60,475 bases of DNA from JABMQF01 sp964563755 (GTDB lineage: Archaea; Nanobdellota; Nanobdellia; Woesearchaeales; UBA11576): positions 1 through 60,475 of the forward strand of contig CAZLYC010000010.1 in assembly GCA_964563755.1 (NCBI GenBank), in the 5' to 3' direction. The translations under genes were made by a program, and so were the position numbers. The notes under the pieces are model-generated. The model saw only the letters and a list, made by a program, of their open reading frames with translations. It was not told where the DNA came from and searched no databases. Positions 1 to 7,558 of this stretch are shown here, piece after piece (the first letter of the stretch is position 1; every line of letters starts with the position of its first letter).

Positions 1-103
1 CTGGCTCTATAGCTACCTCGAAGTTCCTGCCTGCCTTTTTCAGCCTGGCCAGGTTGAACTGCACTCTTTCCTTATCCATGCTCATCAGTCTTCCCATCGC
101 CAT
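1..103 (-). CDS. sbds: SBDS/Sdo1 ribosome maturation protein, N-terminal part (runs off the window)
   Basis: Only the first 34 codons are inside the window; the rest lies to the left of base 1. The visible peptide contains RLKKAGRNFEVAIEP, which matches the start of the FYSH domain of archaeal SBDS proteins. The family helps release aIF6 from new 50S subunits and is often encoded next to the archaeal proteasome alpha gene, as here. The start is taken at the ATG ending at 103; in-frame ATGs five and seven codons downstream could also be used. An aIF6 gene is present at 45619-46407, so both partners of that step are in the window. Confidence 0.85.
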   Translation of the reverse strand, partial: MAMGRLMSMDKERVQFNLARLKKAGRNFEVAIEP

Positions 104-180
104 TTTTGAAGCACCCGGTCTCTTTTTTTATGTGAATTTTATCTGAATCTTTGAAATCTCTAATCTTAAAAATATTGAAA

Positions 181-906
181 TTATTTGGCCTGCTTGAGTA
201 TCTTGTCAAGCTCTTTCCTGTCGACCTTTGAGAATTTCCTGTCAGCGGTCTTTATGTATGCAGCATCAAGCCTGTCGACATTGAACTTCTCGTCAAGCAC
301 CTGCTTCAGCGCCTCGACGCATAGCTTGAGTCCTTCCTGAAGGTCTATTGTCGGCTTGTATTTCTTATGGAGTATGTCCTCTATGCCTTCGTCGCCTTCC
401 CCGATGACTACTGCCCTGTATTGGAAGAATATTCCTGTAGGGTCTGTCTCGAAGAGCTTTGGGCCATCTGTGTCTATTCCTGCGACGAGTAGTGATACGC
501 CAAATGGTCTTAGTCCGCCTGACTGCGTGCATAGCTGCTTGAGGTCGCACATGTTTTTCACTATGCTTAGCGTGTCTATCGGTGAATCATAAGTTACTCT
601 GTGCTGCTGTGCTTTTACCTGTGCCCTTTCGATGAGCACTCTTGCGTCAGAGATTATGCCTGATGCTGTGGCTCCGATGTGGTCGTCTATCTGGAATATC
701 TTCTCGATAGCTTCAGTCACAACGAGAGGATCGATTATCCTTTTGTCAGTCACTAGAAGTACGCCGTCAGAGCAGACCATGCCTATCGCTGTCGAGCCCT
801 GCTTGACTGTCTTCTTGGCATATTCTACCTGCAAGAGTCTTCCGTCTGGGCTGAACATGGTGATTGCCCTGTCGTAACCCATCATTTGGTGGTTTATTGA
901 GTCCAT
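181..906 (-). CDS. psmA: Proteasome alpha subunit (20S core)
   Basis: The 241-residue protein is the usual length for the archaeal alpha subunit. Residues 10-30 carry the alpha-type signature GYDRAITMFSPDGRLLQVEY, the N-terminal segment that gates the 20S chamber. Alpha subunits form the two outer rings of the barrel and have no catalytic threonine. A strong ribosome-binding site (AAGGAGGT) lies just upstream of the ATG at 906. The gene is followed on the same strand by sbds and preceded by the Pop5 gene, a neighbourhood common in archaea. The beta subunit is not in this window. Confidence 0.97.
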   Translation of the reverse strand: MDSINHQMMGYDRAITMFSPDGRLLQVEYAKKTVKQGSTAIGMVCSDGVLLVTDKRIIDPLVVTEAIEKIFQIDDHIGATASGIISDARVLIERAQVKAQQHRVTYDSPIDTLSIVKNMCDLKQLCTQSGGLRPFGVSLLVAGIDTDGPKLFETDPTGIFFQYRAVVIGEGDEGIEDILHKKYKPTIDLQEGLKLCVEALKQVLDEKFNVDRLDAAYIKTADRKFSKVDRKELDKILKQAK

Positions 907-976
907 TTGGATTTACCTCCTTTAGTTAACAATGTGTGTGTTTGTTTGTAATATTAACAATGTAATAATGACATAT

Positions 977-1339
977 TCATGATGCGATGTAATTGTTCTT
1001 GGCTTTCTTGAGTATTCCGCTTACGCCGACTGAGCGGACAATGACATTCTTGTCTTCTATCTTCTCTATCATCATCAGTGATGCACGAAGCTTGTCCACT
1101 GAAGTGTGGCTTACTCTTATGAGTCCTCTCTGATTTTCTGGATTGTATTTGTCATTGAGTACCATTATCCCTGCCTCAGCGCAGCCAAGTATGCCTAAAA
1201 ATTCAAGTGATTTGTCCTGTATTGCGCGTTCTACAGCCTTAAAGTCCAGTATTGGGCTTTCTGAGATGATTTCAAACGCCAAATAACGTTTCCTTTCCCT
1301 TAAAGAGGGCAATAACGGTTTTATTTTCTTTTTAATCAT
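977..1339 (-). CDS. rnp2: RNase P protein component 2 (Pop5/Rnp2)
   Basis: This 120-residue basic protein matches archaeal Pop5, which binds RNase P RNA with Rpp30 and supports 5' maturation of tRNA. Visible family features are the N-terminal LPSLRERKRYLAFEI stretch and the central GCAEAGIMV and RGLIRVSH segments of the Rnp2 fold. AGGTGG lies a few bases upstream of the ATG. It precedes the proteasome alpha gene on the same strand, as in many archaea. I saw no RNase P RNA gene in the window. Confidence 0.9.
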   Translation of the reverse strand: MIKKKIKPLLPSLRERKRYLAFEIISESPILDFKAVERAIQDKSLEFLGILGCAEAGIMVLNDKYNPENQRGLIRVSHTSVDKLRASLMMIEKIEDKNVIVRSVGVSGILKKAKNNYIAS

Positions 1340-1505
1340 TTTCCACCTATATTCTGATATTAATCAACCGAGAAATAACATAGGTGCTTATTTCTCTTCT
1401 CTCTCGTTCAGCCTGATTAACTATCTGTCTTTTATAAAGGTTTAGGTTCAGTTTAGTTCCTTGCCTAGCTTTCAATATTCTTATGAGAAAAAGACTTTTA
1501 GGAGC

Positions 1506-1784
1506 TTATTGCCTGAAATTGCCCTGCGGCCTTCTTCTGCCGCGCATGCCTTCCATAGGCTCTTCTTCCATCCTTCTTCGCGGTCTTGGAGTCAGGTCAT
1601 CTCCTCTCTTCTTGAGTCTGACTGCGTATCCTGCTATGACATTTCTGAGTTTCTTTGATCTTATCTCTGCAAGTCCTTTCAAGGCTTCCTTGTTCTTGTC
1701 GAAAGTCTTCGCGAACTTTTCAGGATGAGATTCAATCATCTCGAATGTCGTCCTTTTTACCGCGTCGGTCTTTATTCTTCCCAT
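1506..1784 (-). CDS. rps17e: Small-subunit ribosomal protein eS17 (S17e)
   Basis: The 92-residue product begins MGRIKTDAVKR and contains SKKLRNVIAGYAVRLKKR, the diagnostic part of S17e. It binds the small ribosomal subunit. The last 27 residues form an arginine/proline-rich tail longer than in most archaeal homologues. A TATA box (minus-strand CTTTATATATAAG, 1805-1817) lies about 27 bases upstream of the ATG, so the mRNA is probably leaderless. It heads the minus-strand cluster Pop5-proteasome-SBDS. Confidence 0.93.
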   Translation of the reverse strand: MGRIKTDAVKRTTFEMIESHPEKFAKTFDKNKEALKGLAEIRSKKLRNVIAGYAVRLKKRGDDLTPRPRRRMEEEPMEGMRGRRRPQGNFRQ

Positions 1785-2113
1785 GGATTTTTATGAACTT
1801 GTCACTTATATATAAAGTTAACCCAAACACGACAAAGAAATGAAGTTCATCGACGCCAATGCCGCCTAGCGAGCATCGAAAAATACCTCCAAAATAATTG
1901 CAGTCGGGCGAACAACAACTAGTACAGTGGCGGTGCGAGCGTGGCAGTGGCTAAAGCAACAAAAAGGTATTAAAGCGGGAAAAGAACATAAAAAAAATCA
2001 ATTATTTCTTGACTAGTGACACATAACCTTTTTATATTAGTTAATCCATCCCCCCTAGTATACTAAAAGGTATACTACAACACCACCCCGGTGTTATAAG
2101 AGAGTTGTCAGTG
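1785..2113. promoter_or_regulatory. Divergent intergenic region with repeat copy A1 and two promoters
   Basis: This gap between divergent genes holds the minus-strand TATA box of rps17e (1805-1817), repeat copy A1 (1855-1951) and, for the plus-strand gene at 2114, a TATA-like TTTATATT at 2031-2038. Downstream of that are two dyads: AGTATAC/GTATACT (about 2058-2077) and AACACC/GGTGTT (about 2080-2096). Their position over the expected transcription start suggests an operator, though this is inference. No open frame here looks like a gene. Confidence 0.6.
1855..1951 (+). repeat. Dispersed structured repeat, type A, copy A1
   Basis: GCCAATGCCGC at 1855-1865 pairs with GTGGCAGTGGC at 1941-1951. 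Inside lie CTA-GCGAGC on the left and GCGAGC on the right, and the core GCAGTCGGGCGAACAACAAC. It sits between the divergent rps17e and 2114 genes. Confidence 0.9.
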
Positions 2114-2554
2114 ATGTATTCAGAAGGAAATTACGAAATTAATACGGATTATCAGAGGCTTACTGATATAGTCAAGTCTAGGATTTCTGAAAAGAAAAAA
2201 TCTGATTCTTCATTCTCAACAGAGAAGCTCAGCAACATAGATGAGCTAGTAAGCCACGATGTTCTTGATGAGTTCAGCCATGACACAATAGTCAGGGTAG
2301 CGGCAGACCAGGGAATGATATACTCTATCTGCACAGGTTACACACTGAGTACAAAAGAAGACGGAAGCAGGGTGCTTGCGCATGAGTCTCCAAGATATAG
2401 AGTCAATGGGAAGTTCGCGGAAGTGAAGAAGGATATCGCGGATTATCTTAGGGTAAATCATCTTCATCAGGAAAGTTCTACCATGTGCCCTGAATGCGCG
2501 AATCATTTCAGGAAAGAATGGCGTGATAAGAGAGAAAGCAAGTACGCAAACTAA
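2114..2554 (+). CDS. Uncharacterised protein with C-terminal CxxC motif
   Basis: I do not recognise a family for this 146-residue protein. It is hydrophilic, with a Ser/Lys-rich N-terminus, a mixed central part, and a C-terminal MCPECANHFRKEW segment whose CPEC could be half of a zinc site. In-frame TTG (2105) and GTG (2111) codons precede the chosen ATG at 2114; none has a clear ribosome-binding site. Two inverted repeats between its TATA box and start suggest regulation. Repeats A1 and A2 flank the gene on both sides, which could reflect insertion near a non-essential gene, but that is speculation. Confidence 0.6.
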   Translation: MYSEGNYEINTDYQRLTDIVKSRISEKKKSDSSFSTEKLSNIDELVSHDVLDEFSHDTIVRVAADQGMIYSICTGYTLSTKEDGSRVLAHESPRYRVNGKFAEVKKDIADYLRVNHLHQESSTMCPECANHFRKEWRDKRESKYAN

Positions 2555-2581
2555 TCATTCAAGATATTTCTAAAATACAAT

Positions 2582-2674
2582 CACTGCCGCCTAGCGAGCA
2601 GCAAACTGAACATCTGAATATGATGCAGTTCGGCAAACAACCACCGTATGAATTTCGGTGCGAGCGCGGCAGTG
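2582..2674 (+). repeat. Dispersed structured repeat, type A, copy A2
   Basis: CACTGCCGC (2582-2590) and GCGGCAGTG (2666-2674) are perfect inverted ends. CTA-GCGAGC follows on the left and GCGAGC precedes on the right. Core CATC...GATG hairpin and CAGTTCGGCAAACAAC. It starts 28 bases after the stop of the 2114 gene. Confidence 0.95.
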
Positions 2675-2733
2675 GTATGGCAACTTTTATATAATACTGA
2701 AAGTTCTTTTGATATTGCTTTTCGTGGATTTAC

Positions 2734-3555
2734 ATGCCAAAAAGAGTCCAGTCCCCCAGCTCGATAAACACTTTCAAGCAGTGTCCGAGAAAGTACTTCT
2801 ACCAATACATAATAAAGTATCCTACTAAAGAAAACATTCATACAATCCGCGGTAATATTGTGCACGATGCGCTTGAGCAGTTCTACAGCATATCTATCGA
2901 TAAGATAAATGGAGAGAGCTACAAGAAGGAGATGTCGCTTCACCTGAAGAACAGGTTTGATTCATGCTGGCGCTCAGCTGCTGCGAGGATACAGAAGACA
3001 GGGATGGGTGATGAGTATATCTCGACGTGTTACCAGGAGAGCACGCATATGCTTGCGAACTGGCTGAACAGGTTCTTTGAGGATATTGAAGCAGAGATGA
3101 AGAAGAGCAACCTGTCAATGATTGATGCGTTCCAGAAGCTAAAGCCGATAGCGCTGGAGAAAGAGTATAAGGATACTGACCTCATGGTCAGGGGTTTCAT
3201 CGATGTAATACAGAAGGACGGAGAGGACATCATCCTGATGGATTACAAGACATCGAAATCAAGCGAGCTTAAGAAAGAGTATCTTCTCCAGCTCGGAATA
3301 TATTCTGTTCTTTATGAGAAAGAACATGGCAAATATCCTAGCAAGGTAGGATTATGGTTTCTTAAAGACAAGCCTGTGACTATAAAAGTCACGCCTCAAC
3401 TTGTCAAGGATGCTTTGTTCGAGATTGAGCAGATACATTTCGCGACAGAGTCTGACAAGATAAAGGATTATCCTAAATATGAATCAGGGCTCTGCAAGTG
3501 GTCGACGGGAAAATGTGATTTCTTTGACATCTGCATGAAGGAGAGGACGATATGA
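2734..3555 (+). CDS. PD-(D/E)XK nuclease of the RecB/Cas4-like type with four conserved cysteines
   Basis: This 273-residue protein has the RecB-family nuclease core: RGNIVHDAL around His44, GFIDVI with Asp157, DYKTS with Asp170 and Lys172, and QLGIYSVLY with Gln186 and Tyr190. Cys17, Cys254, Cys261 and Cys267 have the arrangement that holds a 4Fe-4S cluster in Cas4 and AddB. It is probably a single-strand DNA exonuclease in repair. No CRISPR array or cas gene is nearby, so I do not call it Cas4. A TATA box (TTTTATATAATA, about 2683) lies upstream, and the end overlaps the HD gene by 4 bases (ATGA), so the two are translated together. Confidence 0.85.
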   Translation: MPKRVQSPSSINTFKQCPRKYFYQYIIKYPTKENIHTIRGNIVHDALEQFYSISIDKINGESYKKEMSLHLKNRFDSCWRSAAARIQKTGMGDEYISTCYQESTHMLANWLNRFFEDIEAEMKKSNLSMIDAFQKLKPIALEKEYKDTDLMVRGFIDVIQKDGEDIILMDYKTSKSSELKKEYLLQLGIYSVLYEKEHGKYPSKVGLWFLKDKPVTIKVTPQLVKDALFEIEQIHFATESDKIKDYPKYESGLCKWSTGKCDFFDICMKERTI

Positions 3556-4199
3556 ATATTCAGGAAAGCTTCGACACAATAAAGTCAGAAGCGCAGAAGC
3601 TTCTTTCAAGCGCGAAAGGAAGCCATGACTGGGATCATACCGAACGGGTCTATAATCTTTGCATGCATATCGGTAAGAAAGAAGATGCGGATATGGAAAT
3701 TCTTTCTCTCGCTGCAGTTCTTCATGACATCGGAAGGGAGTGCGAGGACAGGTCCAATGGGAAGGTCTGCCATGCAGAGGAAGGCGCGGAGATGGCAGGC
3801 AAACTGCTCAAGAAGCACGGCTTTGATGATGGAAAGATAATGAAGATTGCGCACTGCATAAGGTCGCACAGGTTCCGCGGCAAGAACGTGCCTGAATCCA
3901 AGGAAGCGAAGGTTTTGTTTGATGCTGACAAGCTTGACGCGATCGGAGCTGTGGGTATAGGGAGAGCATTCCTTTTTGCAGGAGAAGTCGGAGCAAGACT
4001 GCATAACCACAAGGTTGACATAGATTCAACTCATGCTTATTCAAAAGAAGATACAGCTTACCGTGAGTTCATGGTTAAGCTTAGGAAAATAAAGGACAGG
4101 ATGCTTACTGCAGAGGGGAAGAGGATTGCTAAAGAGAGGCATGAATTCATGTGCGTTTTTTTCGAAAGGTTAAATAAGGAAGTTGACGGCGACATCTAA
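3552..4199 (+). CDS. HD-domain phosphohydrolase (YedJ-like)
   Basis: The 215-residue protein shows the metal-dependent HD motif: His29 in HDWDHTERV, His58-Asp59 in VLHDIGR, His74 in CHAEEG, and a later Asp in FDADKLDAIG. The order and length fit the stand-alone YedJ group, whose members hydrolyse phosphoesters; the substrate is unknown. It overlaps the upstream nuclease gene by four bases, which suggests coupled translation and perhaps a joint role in nucleic-acid or nucleotide turnover. Confidence 0.85.
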   Translation: MNIQESFDTIKSEAQKLLSSAKGSHDWDHTERVYNLCMHIGKKEDADMEILSLAAVLHDIGRECEDRSNGKVCHAEEGAEMAGKLLKKHGFDDGKIMKIAHCIRSHRFRGKNVPESKEAKVLFDADKLDAIGAVGIGRAFLFAGEVGARLHNHKVDIDSTHAYSKEDTAYREFMVKLRKIKDRMLTAEGKRIAKERHEFMCVFFERLNKEVDGDI

Positions 4200-4228
4200 G
4201 AGATAAATTGCATAGGAGGTGTTTTTGC

Positions 4229-4507
4229 ATGGTGAGATGCGAGAGTTGTGGAGCAGAAAGTTATGATAAGGATATCTATTGCAGGCAGTGCGGTGAGGAG
4301 CTACCTGATGAAGAGGTCTTCAAGTGCGAGTGCGGAGCTGAAGTGCTTCCGAATGATAATTTCTGCCACAAGTGCGGTGCTGCATTCACAGAGACTGTCG
4401 AGGATGAGAATGATGACGGAGAGGCTGATGAGACAGAGGCAGTGGATGATGATTCAGAAGAAGATGCAGATGAAGAGCAGGAGACTTCTGAAGAAGATAA
4501 GGGTTGA
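4229..4507 (+). CDS. Small double zinc-ribbon protein with acidic tail
   Basis: The 92-residue product starts at the ATG preceded by AGGAGGTG (4214-4221), which decides the start over upstream codons. Two zinc ribbons follow: CESC...CRQCG in residues 4-21 and CECG...CHKCG in residues 33-50. The remaining 40 residues are almost all Glu and Asp. Such proteins are common in archaea and their partners are unknown. The stop at 4507 touches the stop of the convergent glycosylase gene at 4508, so there is no space for a separate terminator. Confidence 0.75.
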   Translation: MVRCESCGAESYDKDIYCRQCGEELPDEEVFKCECGAEVLPNDNFCHKCGAAFTETVEDENDDGEADETEAVDDDSEEDADEEQETSEEDKG

Positions 4508-4936
4508 TTATTTTTTCTTTTCCCAATCCTCAATTTTTCCTTTTATCATCCTGAATGACGGATGAGGTTCTGGTTCTTCTATATTTCTTATCTGTTTGTA
4601 GAATTTGACAGATCTTTCTTTCAGTTTTCTGTTAAGGTGCTTGAGTTCGTAGAGAAGCTGCCCTTTTGTGACTTTGATTTCAGCTGTTTTTGTCTTGCGG
4701 AATTTTGATGCGTCAAAAGAGTATCCTCTTTTCTGCGCCTCAGACCATACATGCATGAGATAGTTGTTTATTGCTGCGACAGGGTCTTTCTGTCTCTTGA
4801 AACGGAGAAGTTGAGGATGGTTGGTGTATCCTTTTGTCTTTCCTTGCAGGACTTTTTTTGCAAGGAGAGATTCACGCCACAAGGCAACTAGTCCTGTAGG
4901 GTCCAGGTATTTTGGGTGTATGCTCCAGAGCCTCAT
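4508..4936 (-). CDS. Pyrimidine-dimer DNA glycosylase (T4 endonuclease V type)
   Basis: The 142-residue protein begins MRLWSIHPKYLD, followed by GLVALWRESLLAKKVL and YTNHPQLLRFK, the hallmarks of the T4 DenV / pyrimidine-dimer glycosylase family. In that family a residue near the N-terminus attacks the damaged nucleotide, and the conserved Glu seen here in LWRES assists. It removes UV-induced dimers. The gene overlaps the upstream methylthiotransferase gene by four bases, so the two share a transcript. The family is patchy in archaea, consistent with transfer, though base composition looks local. Confidence 0.88.
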   Translation of the reverse strand: MRLWSIHPKYLDPTGLVALWRESLLAKKVLQGKTKGYTNHPQLLRFKRQKDPVAAINNYLMHVWSEAQKRGYSFDASKFRKTKTAEIKVTKGQLLYELKHLNRKLKERSVKFYKQIRNIEEPEPHPSFRMIKGKIEDWEKKK

Positions 4937-6228
4937 TTTATCTCAACTGCCTCAAGATGATGTGTTGATGTCTTTTTGATCCTTACCTTGATTGCCTGTC
5001 CGATTGAATATTTTCCTTTCACAGCGACAGGTTTGTATGCAAAGTTCCTCCCTATGTAGCTTTCCTCCTCTCCTATCTTGCCTGTCTCATCGATTATTAT
5101 CTCGCCTTGCCATCCGAGCCACATCTTGTTCTGTTCTGCAACGAGTTCCTCGAAGATTTTTCTCATCTCTCTGCTTCTTGGATTTGTCTCGCGTCCAATG
5201 AGCTGTCCTTCCATCTTCGCCGCGTCAGTCCCGGGTCTTGCCCAGAATCTTGAGATGTTGACCACGTCGGGCTTTGTCCTGCTGAGCAGATTGAGCGATT
5301 CCTGAAACTCCTCTTTTGTCTCTGTGGGAAAACCGCATATGAAATCTGTAGCGATGGTGATTTGCGGCAGTTCCTTCCTGAGTCTTGCGACTGCGTTTTC
5401 GAAATCTGACACAGAATATTTCCTTCGCATGAGTTTAAGTATCCTGTCGTTGCCTGATTGTACTGGCAGGTGTATGAACCAGAACAGTTTTCCCTTATTA
5501 TGCTTGAAGATATCTATCAGGTCATCAAGGTACTCGACGACAAAGTTAGGATTGGTCATACCAATCCGTACCATGAATTTTCCGTCAATTTCAAGCACTG
5601 CGCGCAATAGCTCGACTATGCTCGTGCCTATGTCTTTTCCGTATGCTCCGCAATCCTGTGATGTCAGCCATATTTCTTTACAGCCCTGTTTAACATCAAG
5701 TATTGTCTGTTTGATTATTGCCTGCGGTGCGTAGCTTACGAGTTTTCCTCTTGCGAATCTTGCCTTGCAGTAGCTGCAATTCCCGAGGCATCCTTCTGCT
5801 ATTGGTATTATCCCTATCGCGCTGTTCCTGCGTATTTTCGGCAGCTCATGCCTCTGGTTCTTACCATCTCCGAGAAGATGCACTTTGTTCCCCTGCAATG
5901 TCTCTTCGACGACATGAACTATCCTGTTGAGCTGTTTTGTCCCTATCACAGAAAAGTCCAAGAGTTTTGTATCAAGGTATGCTGGCTCTGCCTGGGCGAC
6001 GCATCCTGCGACGATTATCTTTTTCTCTTTTTTCTTTGCGTCTCGTATAGCCCTGAAGAATTTTGTCTCTGCGAGGCTCTTCACGCTGCAGCCATTCACC
6101 ACAACAAGATCCGCTTTGTCAGCGCTGTCTACTATTTTGTATCCTGCTTTAGCAAGAAGGCCCATCATGAGTTCAGTGTCCGCGAAGTTCAGTGTGCATC
6201 CGAACGTGATAAATGCGATATTTGTCAT
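4933..6228 (-). CDS. tRNA (t6A37) methylthiotransferase, e-MtaB / CDKAL1 type
   Basis: This 431-residue radical SAM enzyme has an N-terminal methylthio domain with Cys11, Cys47 and Cys76, a radical SAM cluster CLGNCSYC (Cys147, Cys151, Cys154) and a C-terminal TRAM-like part. Archaeal and eukaryotic members convert t6A37 to ms2t6A37 in tRNA; Kae1, needed for t6A itself, is at 48958. The reading frame stays open upstream to 6330, but it would run into repeat A3, and MTNIAFITFGCT is the usual start, so I take the ATG at 6228. A TTTAAA-type promoter sits just before it. Confidence 0.92.
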   Translation of the reverse strand: MTNIAFITFGCTLNFADTELMMGLLAKAGYKIVDSADKADLVVVNGCSVKSLAETKFFRAIRDAKKKEKKIIVAGCVAQAEPAYLDTKLLDFSVIGTKQLNRIVHVVEETLQGNKVHLLGDGKNQRHELPKIRRNSAIGIIPIAEGCLGNCSYCKARFARGKLVSYAPQAIIKQTILDVKQGCKEIWLTSQDCGAYGKDIGTSIVELLRAVLEIDGKFMVRIGMTNPNFVVEYLDDLIDIFKHNKGKLFWFIHLPVQSGNDRILKLMRRKYSVSDFENAVARLRKELPQITIATDFICGFPTETKEEFQESLNLLSRTKPDVVNISRFWARPGTDAAKMEGQLIGRETNPRSREMRKIFEELVAEQNKMWLGWQGEIIIDETGKIGEEESYIGRNFAYKPVAVKGKYSIGQAIKVRIKKTSTHHLEAVEIK

Positions 6229-6308
6229 GAAAGTGAGAGATAGAGAAGGGTTTAAAAAAGTTAGCACAGTTTGAAAAAGTGAGAGTTGTGTTTCAAGAAA
6301 AAAATGTC

Positions 6309-6399
6309 TTTGCCACCTAGCGAGCAGCAAATGAATATTCTAGAATGATTGCAGTTGAGCAAACACAAGTTTAGAAAAAATCAGTGCGAGCGTGGCAAA
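6309..6399 (+). repeat. Dispersed structured repeat, type A, copy A3
   Basis: TTTGCCAC and GTGGCAAA form the ends. CTA-GCGAGC lies inside on the left and GTGCGAGC on the right, with core GCAGTTGAGCAAACAC. It sits between the divergent methylthiotransferase and 6558 genes. Confidence 0.93.
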
Positions 6400-6557
6400 T
6401 ACACTGCTGACAAACTGATAATCAAAACTTACAGGATAGTAAACTTAAAACAGCATTGAATCTGCAAGATATTAGTAATAAGTAGTCACCAAAAATTTAT
6501 ATACTTCCAAAAGATATATTCACGTAATATCATCGTTGAGTGTGAGGTGTTTAGGCC

Positions 6558-6878
6558 ATGGCAGAGTCAGAAAACATAGTGTTGGGTGGCAATATAGAGC
6601 TTGTCGGCTTCAAAGATGTCGATGGTGGCTCAATGGTTATTCTGAAGAAGATGATCGGCAACCATGTCAGGAAAATGACTGAGTCAGCGGAAGGGTTCGA
6701 GAAGCTCATAGTGACCATGAAGAAAGTGGGCTCAGGGAACCACAAGTTCGAGGTCAACGCAAAGATGCTTGACAAGGGCAAGCCGTACAACAGTGAAGTG
6801 ACTGATTTCAACCTGTTCTTCACAGTGGATAAGGCTCTTTCGAGCATTCAGAAGCAGGTCCAGAAACAGGTAGATTAG
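6558..6878 (+). CDS. Small conserved archaeal protein of unknown function
   Basis: The 106-residue protein has two similar halves built around alternating hydrophobic residues (NIELVGF, SMVILKKMIGNHVRKM, LIVTMKKV, KFEVNAKML), a pattern of a small alpha/beta domain such as those of the HPF or polyhydroxyalkanoic-acid-system families. I recall similar short proteins in other DPANN genomes, but no function. It has its own promoter (TTTATATA at 6496-6503), which leaves a leader of about 35 bases. The start ATG at 6558 is followed directly by a hydrophilic N-terminus, so it is probably cytosolic. Confidence 0.7.
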   Translation: MAESENIVLGGNIELVGFKDVDGGSMVILKKMIGNHVRKMTESAEGFEKLIVTMKKVGSGNHKFEVNAKMLDKGKPYNSEVTDFNLFFTVDKALSSIQKQVQKQVD

Positions 6879-7558
6879 GATTTTGCTAATTTTTTACGGT
6901 TTCTTTTTCTTATATTTTCATGTTAAGAAATAAGTAGGAATGGTACGCCCCCGGTGTCATCACTCAACGCGCTTTTAGACTTCGTTTTGGCGTAGCCGTT
7001 AGGCGTTCAGGTTATTGATTCGGGATTTTTATTGAGCAACCATTCCCACTAAAAAAAGTGAGCGTATTGGCTGTTCTAGCGGTTTAAAGAAGTTAACTCT
7101 GGCGTCTCCTGGCCCTGTGAAGCACTACTCAGATTTGGGGGGTAGTTACTCTCATTTGGGGTCTTCTGATGCATAGTAGTCTGATATCCACGTCTAGAAC
7201 TCAAATCACTATGTTTTTTCTACTATTTAAACATTTCGTTCGCTTATAAAAAACAGTTTATATTTTTTATAATTTTAGCAGGATTTCAGTTGAAGAAAAT
7301 ACAAAAAATAGATGCTGAAAAACACTAAAAAAATAGAATCGTAAAATAGCTTGGAAAATCACTTAAGAAACCATCACCTGACAGCCTGAAACGCCCTTTT
7401 TCTTAAACCCTAAAAATGCATTTAAACACAGATATGAAGTCTATAAACCCCTTTTACAAACAGAAAACTATTTATAGTAGCTTGCGCTTTTCAAGCCCAG
7501 TTTCTGATGATTTTTTAGCGTCGGAAAAACATAGTGATTTAGTGGGGATTTAAAAAAA
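6879..7558. other. 680-base non-coding gap with possible structured RNA
   Basis: No convincing reading frame exists here. Bases 6933-7050 are closed by AGTAGGAATGGT and ACCATTCCCACT (11 of 12 pairs). Inside, AACGC/GCGTT and CTCAA/TTGAG can also pair. A second dyad, GTTCTAG (7073-7079) with CTAGAAC (7194-7200), encloses 114 bases that include G-rich ATTTGGGG repeats. The last 250 bases are AT-rich and hold the gyrB promoter (CTATTTATAG, about 7468). The block does not look like 7S RNA or RNase P RNA. It may contain one or two unknown RNAs. Confidence 0.4.
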
